A stretch of 64,000 nt of DNA from Acanthochromis polyacanthus (lineage: Eukaryota; Chordata; Actinopteri; Pomacentridae), in the NCBI RefSeq assembly GCF_021347895.1, contig NC_067127.1, forward strand, positions 13,240,984 to 13,304,983, read 5' to 3'. The notes beneath the pieces were generated by a model. It saw only the letters and a list, made by a program, of their open reading frames with translations, was not told the origin of the DNA and did not search any database. Every line of letters starts with the position of its first letter. Position 1 is the stretch's first letter. Shown one piece after another: positions 28,201-41,927 of the stretch. The translations under genes and the position numbers were made by a program.

Positions 28201-31200
28201 TTTGGCAAACAGCAGCACGGTGCTTCTTAATTTTCCTACCTTTTCATCTCCTTCTCATACGTTCTCTTTTTATTTAAAACTCATCTATAATCCTGATCGT
28301 ACTTTATGGCTGACAAAACAAAAAAAGAGTCGGTTAGCACCAGAGCAGACACTTTGTTTTGTCCCTACAGGAAAGCCCTTGTCAAGTAATTAGAAATATT
28401 ATGTGATGTTCTTCTCACAGATGATGCATTTGGCATACCCTTTAGTTAAATGAACCACAGACTAACCTAAATGAATTCTGTAAGTTTTAGGTGAGTGAAC
28501 ACGGCTTTCCTTTTGCACATGTGCTGTTGAGGAAATATCTATTATTGGGTTGGTGCAGTATAATACACTCAGCAGCAGGTAGGGCTTGGAAAAAGGAAAC
28601 AGTCACAGTGCATTATAATTCCAACCATGTCTTAAAACTTTGCTCAGTGCTGTGGTCCGGCACTTGGCGGACTATTTGACAAACTCACTTTACCATAAGA
28701 AGATGCAGCAGATGAGGCATGTGAGCGGAAGAGGCTTAGGTTATAACAGATGAGATTTAGCAGCAACACTGGAAAGCCAGGGTACGCCCTGTGGAATTCC
28801 GTTACCATGGATCTGTGGCCACATCTAGTACCAGTTTACTCAGGGAGTTAGGGATTCATGATCAGGGATTACGGCAGACTGCAAAGGCAGTTCCAGAGGC
28901 AGCTGCAAAGAGCAACTGATGGCTCCGGCTGAAAGGGAAATAGGCAACAGCTTTCGTGTAAAGTGTGGATATCTGTCTCATGTTTAAAATAGGAGATACA
29001 GCAAATATCAGTGTTAAGTCAGAGGTCAAACAACACTCTTGAGTAGCAGTATAATCAGCTTACATGTTTAGGAGCTTTTTAGCTTAAGTCCACAATGTGC
29101 AATTTAAGGTTACTGCTAATATTTATAGCAACGGGGAGGGGGGTGGGGGGTGGGGGTGGTATGGCCATCATAGGTAGGTCTGTGAAACATGTCTGTTCCT
29201 AAATATACAGACAGGCCAGTGTGGATGGGTGCAGTCCTGATCGGAGCTCTGAGCAGGTGTAACGGGGGTGGTACACAATAACAGTTGAGCCCTCTGGGGT
29301 GTTATGGGTCTAATTCAACTTGACATCTGTGATGGGAGGGTCCCACTCAATAACCCCTATGACATAGCCATCAGGCCACCCCCTCGTTCCTCACACGCTG
29401 CAGCCAGATTTCTGCAGAGACGCTCCCTCCGAAAGCACAAGGAACATTCAATCCAAATCAGTGATTTAAAATGAACATTACAACAGAAAAAACACACTTT
29501 CTGAATCTTGACATTTGCTCATAGCTATCTATAAATTGCAACCCAGAATGAACATAAGCTCACCAGCACACATAATATAAAAAAAGCATCATGGTGAAAT
29601 GAGGTTTTTGTCCCAGTAAAATCCTATCTGGTATGAACTTTTTAACATGTTAAAGCCATAAAGTTCGTTTTTTCATTAGCGGCACATTTGACAAAGGTGC
29701 ATAAGTTAATATGGCGTTGTTAAGCATTGTTCACAATATGTTGGTTTTCAACCTACTTCCTTTTAAAAGAGTTTGCAAGTTGTGTGCGTGTCAGCAAAGG
29801 TTTCCTCTAGTACCCGACATAAAAATTCAAAGACATGTCAGTTAAGTGAACTGGAAACTCTAAATTCCCTGTAGGTATGACTTTGTTTTTCTGTCTGTGT
29901 GCTGCGTCTGAGATTGACTGGCAACCTGTCGAGGGTGTGCCCCGCTCACCCCAGACAGGCTTATGTAACTGTATCTATACCCAGCTGCTGTGATGTATGT
30001 ATGCTGTACCATGTAGGATATACAGTCATGTTCTGGTTGTGACAGAACGGTGCTGATACAAACTTGAGCAGAGCCAAACTCCCCCCAATTGAGCTAAATT
30101 CAGGTGGTGAGTCTTCAATTCCCTCCAACCTTGAACACGATAAGCAGTGTAGGAAGAGGATGGATGACTAACACTTCAACCCATCATTCACAGCTTTTCA
30201 AACAATGGAGAGGCGTACCTTGGAAATCTCAAGCGCTGACACCAGTCATCAGTTGATGAAAACGCAATGCTACCTTTGAATGTCACCTTAAATGGTGACA
30301 CTAATGTACTGTGATTGAGCAACTGACGAGGCGAACGGCGTGTGTGACCTGCATGTCATCAACACCGCTATTGTGTTTTAATGTTTAATTGAACAAGAGT
30401 GAACAAGCAGAGTTTCATTACCATCAATGTTGCATTTCCCCAAAGAGTCGAAAACATTAGTCGAGAACAATGGCTAAAAATAACGCTGGCTAATTCTTGT
30501 GAGACTGAGACATCACCTGGACACCAAGATGCTCTGCCCACTGTGTCTTTGGTCTGTATGTGCATCAAAGTGTTGCAGAAAAGCAGGCAAGAGAAATTGC
30601 CAGACACACAAACTGTGCCCCGCCAACAACAGAAAGCTCCGGCGAGTCGTCCATCAGTTTATGTTCAGTGAATGTAAATTCAGACCCAGCCGGTGAGGCA
30701 CAATAGGCAATTATAGGAAAATTATATTAATGGGAAGTTCATAATACAATATTTGCACAATTTGGCTGCTTTATGAGCATGGTGATTTTTCTCAACTGTC
30801 AGTCATGGGCCAAGACTGTAAACTGATACTGTGTATAATGTGACAAAAACCCTGACTGTGCCTTGTTGTCTCTGTGCAGCATGTTGTAATCAATGGCATG
30901 CTGTGAAGTGGGCTTTCTATAATGGGTTTTTTATAACTCGTGGTCTCATGATGAAATGCATTTGGGTGTTTGCTAAAGCATTAGAGAAGCAGTAAAAAAA
31001 ATATCCCCCCATTGTTTGGTGGAGCATTTATAAGGATTTAAGTTAAAAGCATGAGTCACGAGATGAAATAGATAATGCTGACTCTAGTTTAACTCCCTCA
31101 GGCAGGATGTGTCACAGTGTGGGGATCCTGCTGGCTAAAGCTCATCACCTTTGGTTTTCAGTCTATACTGAGACAGCCAGAGGGGCCCCGGCTGGAAATC

Positions 31201-34200
31201 TTAGGCCACATTTGTTGTAGGGATGTGTAAAAGGTCTGCAACGCTGCCAGCTACCACATCTAATATAAGCACCACTTAAATGGTATGACAAAGCTTCAGA
31301 CATGAACAAAAATCCAAATACCTGTAGGACATTGGCAGTCGTAGTCTCCTAGCAGGTCAGAGCATGTGCCATTGTGCTGACAGGGGCTGGAGTCACACTC
31401 ATTGATCTCAGTCTCACACTGAGCTCCTGAGAATAGAGATAAGAAAAAAAATGATGTAATTAGCAGCAGTAAAAGCCACATTATATATACATTTCACAGA
31501 ATTCATACTGCAGCAATGCTCTGTATACATCCTACTATATCATATATTCCATCATTGAAACACAACTTTGCCAAAAAAAGACATATGCAGGTAAAATTTA
31601 TAAATGCTCTGCCCAAATGAGCTTTTCAAAATTGAAAATTAAATCGAAGACTGATACCAGCCACTTCACCAATTAGCTTTGCTTAGCACAAAGAGTGAAA
31701 CAAAAGGGCAAAACAGCAAATGTGGTTCTATGCAAATGGTAAAAAAAATAATCAGCCTACAGCCAATCTCACAACACAAATTAGCACATATCATATTTGT
31801 TTACTCACAAACTACAAATAGTTGCTTAAAGGGCTATGTGCCATGTTATTTTTTGACTGGGAGCACTGACTACCTGCAGTCTTTAATCTTTGTGATGGTG
31901 CCAGACACATGCTGGTGGTTGGATTTTTATTTTTTTATTTTTCTTAACCACAGGACAGAGCCAGGCTAGCTGTTTTGCCCTGCTTCCAGTCTTAATGCTA
32001 AGGCAGCTAAACAGACTACTGCCCTAATTTCATATTTACTGTGCGAATGTTAGTGTGGTTATGATCTTCTCCACGGCAAGCAAATAAAAAAAGCCCATCT
32101 CCCAGATTGTTCTCTTTGAACTACGTGCTTTAAACCTCTCTCTTAAAATGGTAATTAGGTTGCAAACCTTCCTCTATTACAACACTGCAGGAGTTAAGTG
32201 GTGAGCCCAAGGACACGTTAAAAAAAAAAAAAAGAGATGTTACAAAAAAATACCCCCTTGATTGGGCAGGTTCACTTTCTTGTTAAGAAAATGGACACTT
32301 AATGACGAGCAGTGTCGCACTGAAGAGAGCACATGAGGTGGGGGATGCAGGTTTGCCTGATGGGAGATTTGTTTGGTGCTCAGCTGCCTCAGCAGCTGCT
32401 AGTTCCACTGCTGTGGTTGGGGGTGTGTGTCTTCCTGTGCAGGTTATTAATTTAAAATGTCCTATCATCAATAACGGAGCAGCAATGACATGTAGTGAAA
32501 GTCCCTTCTTGACAGCAGCAACCTCATGCTACAGCACAAACACTATGATTGATATCATCTGCACGCTAGCTGCTACAGGTCATTATATACAGAATATGCG
32601 TTGCTGTGCTGCAGAAAATTATACTAATTTGTCCGGCTAAAATCTTAGAAACGCCTACAATAACTTACGGCTCGGAGTAAATTCAGTCATATAGTATTAC
32701 GGTATTTTTATGGAAATTATAATCTGAAATATGCCAGTTTAAATTGCAAAATACTAGCAATATAAAGCAATGTCAAAAAAAGTCTAGAAAAATAAAAAGA
32801 TCAACATGTGTTGAACATTGATTTTATTCAGTTTTTGAAAATATTAAATGCCTTTTAAAGTTCATAATGTAAGGATGTTATATTTCATACAAGAAATCAC
32901 GGATCATTTCAAATTTTGTTGTTCGACTGTAGACTCCAAATTTTTAATGCATGATGCATTTTACTGTCTGCCTAATCTCCATGTCGAATAGTATTATTAT
33001 GCACACAATTAAAAAAGAATAAGCGCGCGTATGAATAAGACTCACTAAATGGATGCCAACAGTTGTTCCGTGAAAAATAAAGTCTTCCAAAATGAAACCC
33101 GAACGCCGGGGCTTCAGTAATGTATCCTGAGTTATGATCTATGATAGAGTACAGTGGGGTTTCTGGGCAAAGCTTGAAATTAAATTGGCCTTTCGATGCT
33201 GCATGGCTTGAAATTCCAAAGCAAAAAATCCTGAGATGCCAGAAAATGATGAATTCTATCAGTCACTAAGAACTGCCATGGTGTAAGAGACAATTTTCCA
33301 TTACTGAAGTGGCAACAGATTTCAGCTTTGAACAGAGGAAAAAACCTTGTTCATGTAGTGCTATGTAAGGGCTTATCTGACTGACAGCTGAGTGTGTCAG
33401 GACTTAAGGGTAGATTGTGAAATGCGCTATAGGCCAAAACCTGAGTGCACTGGATAGAAAAAAAAATCCCATTCACCGGCTGTTTAAGGAATAAAACAAC
33501 AGAAGAACCGTGTTGTGCAGCACCATCACAACACCCTATACATTATATACAATGTTCAACAAGGATCCCAATCCGTGTTGTTCAGTTTTTGTCTGTTCAT
33601 GTCTTAAATACATAATGCAGCACTAGCCAAATTAAAATACGACACAACAGCATGGAAAATAAAATGAAAATGGAATAGAAAGTGAGTCTTTACATTTCTT
33701 TGGCAGAATTAATTGTTCAGCATGAGGTGAAACACACAGTAGCTGAGAACAGAATAGACAATATAACTCGCCTATAGGTTTCCTTCATCTTGTCTCTTTT
33801 TTGGTTGGGGGAGGGGGACATTTTTATTGCCTTTGTTTGATAGGAGCAGTTAAGATAGACAGGAAATGGGAGAGAAAGCAGGAGGGGGAGGACATGCAGG
33901 AAGGATGCAGCCAGCCGGGTATCAAAATGGGGACTCGCTGCTTAATGGCATTTTGCACCCAGGTGATATGCTCTCTAACCAAAAGCAAAGTAGCATTCAG
34001 CTTGTTTGTGAGCTAGCACCAATTTCTCTATGTGAACCACACACTGTTTGTGTCATCAAAAGGTTTAACCCGTCCTCTCAGAGGCCAGCTCTCACAGCAG
34101 TTATACACAAATGAAAATCCCACTTAATTTGTCTGCTTCAATCGATTTGATAAAGTATTGTGAATATAAAAAGGGATTGGACTTTGTTCTTAAATCTCAT

Positions 34201-37200
34201 ACTCTGTAACAACTTGTTTTTGTGGCTTTTTTTTTTTAACAACTGTCACTTACAGCCTAACAAGTTTCGGCTGTGTTCCAGGCTGGCAGCTAATTAGGAA
34301 GCCGTTTGCCAAACGACTTGGATTAAATGCAATCAGCAGCAGGCCTTAGAACTGTCAAACAGGCAAGACTACTGGTAAAAAAAGCTTGAAGGTTAAAAAC
34401 ACTTCAAAAAATAGAACTGGCCTTGGCTTAAAATCTTTGGCTGGCTTGGGATTTACCACACATTTCTGGCCTGAAACACTCACTTCACTATTTATTTCCG
34501 CTCCAAAGTTGTGGATGCAAGTTTGAGCGTTGGGCACTAAACTTTAAGTGCAATGCAAAGAAATGCAAAAAATCTACAACAAATACTCCTAATAGCACTC
34601 CTAATTTCTGTTTTTCCTTGTCCACTTTGCTTGGGGTGGTCGGAGGTCAGTTGTGGAACAGCAGCTCCTGAGCGGATTGTAATTTAGTCTTTTGAGATGT
34701 TAATCAAAGCACGTGCTTGCAAATGTGGCAGTCTGATAGTAAACCTGATGGTTAAAGAGCACCCTGCTGACCCATGTTACTGTGCTGCCCTGCTGACCCC
34801 TGTGCAATCAATCAGCAGTAATAAAGGTCTTGAACTCAAATGGGAACCTTGAAAAACCATCTCTCGGAGGAGGCTGAGGTTATTTCTGCGTTACAAGGCA
34901 GGAGACACGTCCAAGTTTACCTCATGAAAGCTACATGGATTAGCAAGGTTGAGTCAGGAAATGAAAATGCACCAAATACAGATTTATCTTTATAGGTCTG
35001 TGACAAATGTGCACTCAACTAGTCAATTACTTGTGAAGCAAAGTTAATAAAAACATAGAAAATAGTTTCAGTTCAGTCAGAGGGCTAAGATGCAAAGAGA
35101 ATACGTGCAAAGCAGAGATTTATTTTTCTCAAAACCATTTTTATGAAGTTTGATAGTGCTTGGGTCTAGATGGGGATTTGGTGTGCTTCAGTTTAGTTTA
35201 AGGATCTGATATCCCCCATAATCCACTACTGTATTCTGCTGCATGAGCTCCTCAGCCAAATTACATTTTTATGCCTTTTATGTAAAGTTTTGGCAATATG
35301 ACAAAGTGGCAGTGAAGAGCACATTTCTTTTACAGAGCAATTTATATGACATAAATTGTTAATAAACGCCTGCCAGCCAATTAGAAAGCAGCATTATTGT
35401 GACCATAAGATAAGTGCATCCATTCTAGCATGATACAAACTATACACTTTTAATGGAATACATGAGCATCTCATAAGTTCTTTATAGATTTTATGGTATT
35501 TTCAAGGCAACCGCATTAAAACATCAACAAAAGGCAAAATAGAAAAATGTATAATTTATGGATTCCTCTCAGCATGAGAGCACCATGTCAAATGTCTTCC
35601 AAACAGACTGCAGACTGACTGTCTTTAAACAGTAAAATATTCAGAAAACTACCACCTTCACTGCTTGTGTTGCACGTCTGCTCCAAATCTTTAGATAGCT
35701 TTGGGTATGTTCTGTATTTACATGGCGTCTATAACTATAACAAAGTCTGTAAATGTCAACAGCATGTAACTGCCAAAGCTTTGCCAGTTCCACGTCAGGT
35801 TTCTTCCAAACATTAATCAGTCATTCTTTGCCCTATAGTCAACCTTTCCGCAAGGGTTTGTACGAACCAGTCCATATTTTGTGATATTTTGCCGACAGGC
35901 AGATGGACAGACAGATTGAAAGGGCGCGAAAAGAGACAATAAAGCAAAGTTATCTCACCTATGAAGCCGCGGGGACATTTGCAGGTGTACTGAGGTGGAG
36001 ATGATGGCTGACTTGTTGTGATGCATGTGGCTCCATTTAAACAGCTGTTTGGTTTTATCAGGCAGGCATCACCTACATACTGACAGAACTCTCCAGTCCA
36101 GCCTGGGGTACAAACACACTGCAGGAACACGGTAGAATATTCATGTGATCAGTGTTACAGGATAGAATATCTCAGCCCACAGCAACAAAATATATCATAC
36201 AGATCAGAATGTACGGGAGCAATGATGTGTGAGTGAAATGGATTGGTTTTGCTACTGGACACAAATGAAACAATGACTATGAGGGTTGTTGACTTTCAGT
36301 GCTAAATGCGTCAGGTGTGTTCAACTCCATATTGGGTAAAGAGTGTAGGAATCGTATCTCCTTTAACCTGTGGGGAGAACGAATAAAAACACTCAAGGAA
36401 AGAGTCAGTTCAATAAAATTACAAAAAGCCCGATGTTCTCAACTACATTAAGTAATATCTAGCAAAGCAGGTGGCATAATCTAATTTGAGGCATTCTTGT
36501 CCTTGTGCCATTACAAAAATGCTTTAAAATAAGTTTAGCAATACCTTTAACATTCAGAAAGTGTAATTCCTAAAAACTGAGATTCCCTGAAATTTAGTTA
36601 TATCATGGTGACGGCAAAACTCTTTGATGGATAATGAGAAACAAGAAAACATGAATACGACTCTTTTGGAATGGCTGAAACAGCACTTTGGCTAAGAGTT
36701 GTAGTACTGAAACAAAAAGGACAAGTCTCTACATCTACCAGTCAAATCAGTTTCATGCAACTTCTGTAGTCTTTGTTCCTAGAAGGTAGAAGGAATTGAA
36801 TGAGCACTACCCATGCCAAAGGGCTTTTTGTTTTCTAAAAATAAATATATAAATAAACTAAACTAAAACGTAAATAACAAACTGAAGACAAAGGAAATTA
36901 CCCATTGGCAGTGAGCAACAATTTTTGATCATGTCTGACCCTAGTCGGAGGCGCACCAACACAAAGCATCTAAAAGTAGATTTTAGATTAAGAACACTCT
37001 CAGTGGTCTAATGGAAGAAGACTGATGGAGAATAATTAGGAGCTATGGGGCATTACGGAGCAGTCTCAGGTGCTGTAAAAAATGCAGACATTTGAGAAGA
37101 CTGAGCAATACAGAGGCAAATTAGACCCGAACCTGCCTGTCTGAACAAAGCGTCCACATACTCACAATGATTAATGGGTTAGAATTGGATTACTGCTGTC

Positions 37201-40200
37201 TGTAGACATATTCTACCAGTGATGTTCTTGTTATTCCCTTTGTTTTTCCAATTCAATTAGCGCGAGATTTTCTCATGCATAGAACTTAAAGGCCGAAGAC
37301 GAAGAGACATTTCACTGTGGCATGGTGTGGAAAACGAAATGAAACATCCACATGCGTGCAATACTCGATATCTACAACAATAGCTCGTTTTTCTCATGTA
37401 TTCAAAGAGAAAAGAACATCATGTAGTGGATGACAGTGTAAAGCATTCATTAGTATCATCAGTTCAAGTAATCAATAGATCATTTTAAACAGATCATGTC
37501 ATGTTAGTATTCAAAATAACATTTTAAAATTCAAATTAGGGAGCCACATAAATCATGCAACTAACAGATTCTAATGAGCTTATAAAGTCGAACTGACAAA
37601 GTTGAAAAGATTGCAATGTATCATACAGAAACTGGCTTTTTTTTACACTGCATACAATCAAATGCTTAACTAAAGAGTGCACTACTTTTGTTTTATTTTA
37701 ATCTGAAAAAAATATATAAAAAATGTCTTGCAACTGAAACAAAAGATGTACTGGCTGCATAATAGCTCTGCTGATGGACGAGTGGACGCTGTGTTCATGC
37801 TGTAGCGCCCATTAAGGGGCAGCATGTCATATTTTGTGGGCTTTGTAGTATTTAATTATGACTGAAAACATTGAATCACTCACCTGATATCCGCCAATTA
37901 CACTCAAGCACAGTCCCTCATTTAGGCAGTTGATATTGAGCAGCCCGCAGTAGTCAATTCTTTCTTCGCAATGCTTCCCAGAAAACCCTCTCGGACAGCT
38001 GTTGAGAGGAGGTCAGTGTCATCAAAACCAATTCACCCTGAGCTTTAAGCACTAACAAGCAATACTGTATTGTTTCTTTTACAGGGTACGAGGGATATAA
38101 TTTGGTTTTCCGCATGATCTGGTTGTGATACGGCCCTGGGTGAACGAGCGTGTGCACATTATTCTTCCAATTTTTTGGACCTGGACTGCGGAATGGGTGA
38201 AGTTATCAGGAAAATTAAAGTCAATTATAAATGACAGATTATACTTTCCTACAACTGCAAGAATCAAACTGCTTATTTAGCTGACTGTACTGTCAAAAGT
38301 GACGAATACATGCCTCCCTTGAAGAGCTTCCCTTATAGCTTTCATATGCTGCAAGTTTGATTCTTACTTCATGTAAGTCTTCAGGCTGTGAGAGATTTTA
38401 CAATGATGTAAACAAAACTATCCCACAAGTTTTAGTAAAAAAAAATCTGTTGTAATTCTATAGGTTGATTATTTATTCAAAAAGTCATCACAGTGAGCCG
38501 AGACCATAATAAATTGCAGAAAATATACTGATATATGAAATTTGTACGTGCAATGTTACGGTCTCAAAGCCAGAATCAAAATTCTGGAGCAATCCAACAA
38601 CTGGATTTGAAAGACAGCAGATGTAAGGCAGAATGAGAAGTAGAGCCTAATAAACATGAATGGAAACATATGAATCCCAGTGGTGATCAACAAAAAATAT
38701 CCTGCCTTGTATTTTAGGAAGGTGTTTCACTTGGGTGTCTGGAAATGGGGGGGAAAAGAAAAAAAAAGACGAGCAGTAGCAGGAGTTTTAGTCTGCGATG
38801 GAAACAGGTTTCAGTGCGATGATAAGCATCTAGAGGGCATCAAAGGCAGACTGTAATCTAGTAGAAGCCTGTTTCCTCTGAGAAGCATCTTGGCGAAAAC
38901 GGTTTTAAGATTAAATGGCAAGTCTGTTTGCCTTTCACTTTTACTGGTTTGGAGCAGAGTCGATAAAATATAATATGGCCGACAATGCCGTGCTGAAAAG
39001 TATTATTCTAAACACAGTCTGACCAATTTCTTATGTATTTTTGGATTGTCAACAAATTGTGTGTACAGACCAAAGCCCACAAAGCCTTGCACAGTCTCTC
39101 AGTACTTTCCCCTGAGTGGAATAATGCACGATCGCTATGCCAGTCAATATTGGACAGTATATGCAAGATCGAACTGAAAATAACAGAGTTCTTACATTCA
39201 TGGTAATAAGTCATCTGGTGTAATAGCCTGGTGCTCTGAGGTTTTTTTGCTAGGTTTTTATTATCGACAGTAAGAGGAACAGAACATCATCCTCCAGCAA
39301 CAAACCTGGCAGCTTGTGTATTAATCCTGGAGCTCTTAAGAGAAATGCAAATCCAAATCAGATCAAAAGGTGGGGAGAAAAGAATAAAAGATTCATTGGA
39401 ACTCGCTCTCAGAGGGAGACACATTCACAAGACAATCGAATCATCCAGAAAGGGGACTATGAGAACGGCCTCTATTAGAGCTCTCTCTGTGTTTCACCTG
39501 CAGACGTAATCATTTCCCCTGGACACACAGGTGGCATTGTTCAGACACGGTGATGAGCTGCACAAGTTCTGCCGCCTCCTGCATGCTGAGACCACATTAC
39601 CATCTGCACAGACGCATTCAGAGGCCTGCACAGAGAAGCATACAAACCAGGTCACCTGTCGACTTTGGAAAACAGGATCGCATTGCACAAAAGGTACATT
39701 AGAGGTGGAGCATTATCGATAAAACAGTGGCAAAACTGTGCCTTGATTGACTCACACTATCACTTCCAAAGGACAAAATCAAAGTAAATAAAAAAACAGG
39801 TTTCATTTGCATTTGAATATGAGTTGTAGATATCACGAGAGGCTAATAAATGTTAATGTTCTTGTAATTCGAAGTTGGACAGATTATGCTTCTAGAAAAA
39901 TATCTATGTCAAGCAGCAGCAATAATAGGCATTATTTTGATGAATGCCCCTTTTAGTGTGCTCTACTCCGGTATTCTTAGGTGGGTTGTGAAAATGTGCA
40001 GTGCACTTGGCAAACTGTAATGAAGAAAACAAAGGTCATGGAGAAAGACAATTAGACCACTACTGTATTCTCCCCAGAGTATCCTCAAGAGCATTAGGAA
40101 ACACTACTACCTCTGCAAAATGTATGACCACAATAACGTTTCCAGTGAAAGTTGAAAATTGCAGCAGGCATCCAATTACAAAAGGTTTTGATGAGAGCCA

Positions 40201-41877
40201 TTTCAAACTGGCACTTAAATATGCGCTGGGTCATTCAATCAAAATGCTAGAGGACGCCGGCGCTCTTTCCCTTAGCTCATCTTCAGCAGGAAATATTAAT
40301 TGCTGCCAGAGCCTTCAGAATGAAGCCATTTGATCTTGTTTCGAGACACTATTAATTTTCATGTGCCATTTCTTGTTTATGTCCCACTGAGATAAAACAA
40401 ATAAGGAAAATGAAGTCCTCACATGCTTCCCTGCGGTGCAAATTTGTTCCTCCTGACACGCATATGACGTGCAATCGATGTCAACTCGAGAGTCGCAGTA
40501 AAGGCCCCCGAACGGTTCTGGACAATGACAAACAAATCCTTGGGGGCTCTCTTCACATGCACCTCCATTTCTGCATGGATTTGGGTCACAGGGGGCTTTC
40601 CTCTTCACACAAGGTGGGCCTGGTAAACCGACAAGAAAAGATTACTGTACTTATATTCAGACTGCAGAAAATGCATTAAACTATGATGTGTGAAAGCCGT
40701 CTTTACTCAGCACGTGTTTATGTATTCTACATTCCAAAACATGGAATGTAAGTATGAAATCACTTTAAAGCACAATTATGCCTATAATGACATGACTGAT
40801 GTGACTGGCCTGTTTTATCACTTGCACAGTATGGTGGCCAGAGTAGGGCAATTTCCTGTCGCTAATGTATATAATTTATCACACATTGTTATAATTCAAC
40901 TAAAGGCACGATTAACTGTACACAGCAGGGATCTTTCAAGCCACCTTTTTTTAAATGAATGTGACATCATCAACCTGCAACTGGTTCCACAATAAGAGAA
41001 AATGAGCACAGTGGGTGTTTTTTTTCCTATACTGTCAGTGCTGTTTTAGTCAACGGACACGAAGGCGGCTCTATTGTACATGCCACTGTGGAAAAAGAAT
41101 GTTGTCTTGGCTAATCGCAGCTTCTTTTCAACACATGTACACTGGCTGGAGGGCATTAAGTACCACAGAAGTCTTTGTCATGGTAGCCCATTGCTAGCTA
41201 GACCCTTGCAATGATCACCGTTTGCTAAAACGGAACTGCCTGCCTCCTCGGATTGCTACACTAATGAACAATAAGAAGCTTTATCTGGGGGTGCAACTCA
41301 GTACGACAATACTTGAAGTGTGTATTATCTAGCAAATAAAGTATCGCAGCAGATCAGGAGATACTATATGACTCAGTTTGGATCTAGGACAAAAACCATA
41401 GTCACAGTTGTCAGAATTTTATCTTGGTCTCTGACTGATGATATACACACCAATAGTATTTCTTATTCCAGAAATCACCATACAAAAGTCAACAACAACA
41501 ACAACAACAAGGGGCAATTGAAGGAAAAAAAATGTCAGGATGTCAGATACGGAAAAAGATTAATGAACCAGCAGCAATAATTATATTTGCCTCAAAGTTT
41601 TCACTTCTTGATACAGTGTTGTGTGGCATACAGTACTGTTGTGCCCGACAGAGAAACACAATAATTTTTTATGATATTCACTTCAGGGAGACCAAACTTG
41701 CTGTGAAGAACATGGCAAGTGTCCCGAACAGCAAATAAATTATTTGGATTGGTTCACTTAAAAATGCATGGTTTTCTCTGAAGGCTAACAAACAGGGAGT
41801 CGGGGGTGTGCCCTCCTTTTGTTTTTCCTGTTTAGTGCATGTGATGGAGAACTGCCTTCATCTCAGGGTGTTTCATG

Positions 41878-41927
<50 letters not shown>

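Larger units (their letters stand above)
27988..31321. other. eys intron 7 (3.3 kb)
   Basis: Holds a G-quadruplex motif at 29133-29159 and a repeat-derived piece at about 29902-30167. The 29200-29400 segment is richer in G+C than its flanks. No gene was seen. Confidence 0.8.

Noticed and set aside
32302..32640. 112-codon plus-strand frame in eys intron 6.
   Set aside because: Follows a degenerate interspersed repeat, with simple Ala/Ser runs and a competing minus-strand frame; no support as a gene.
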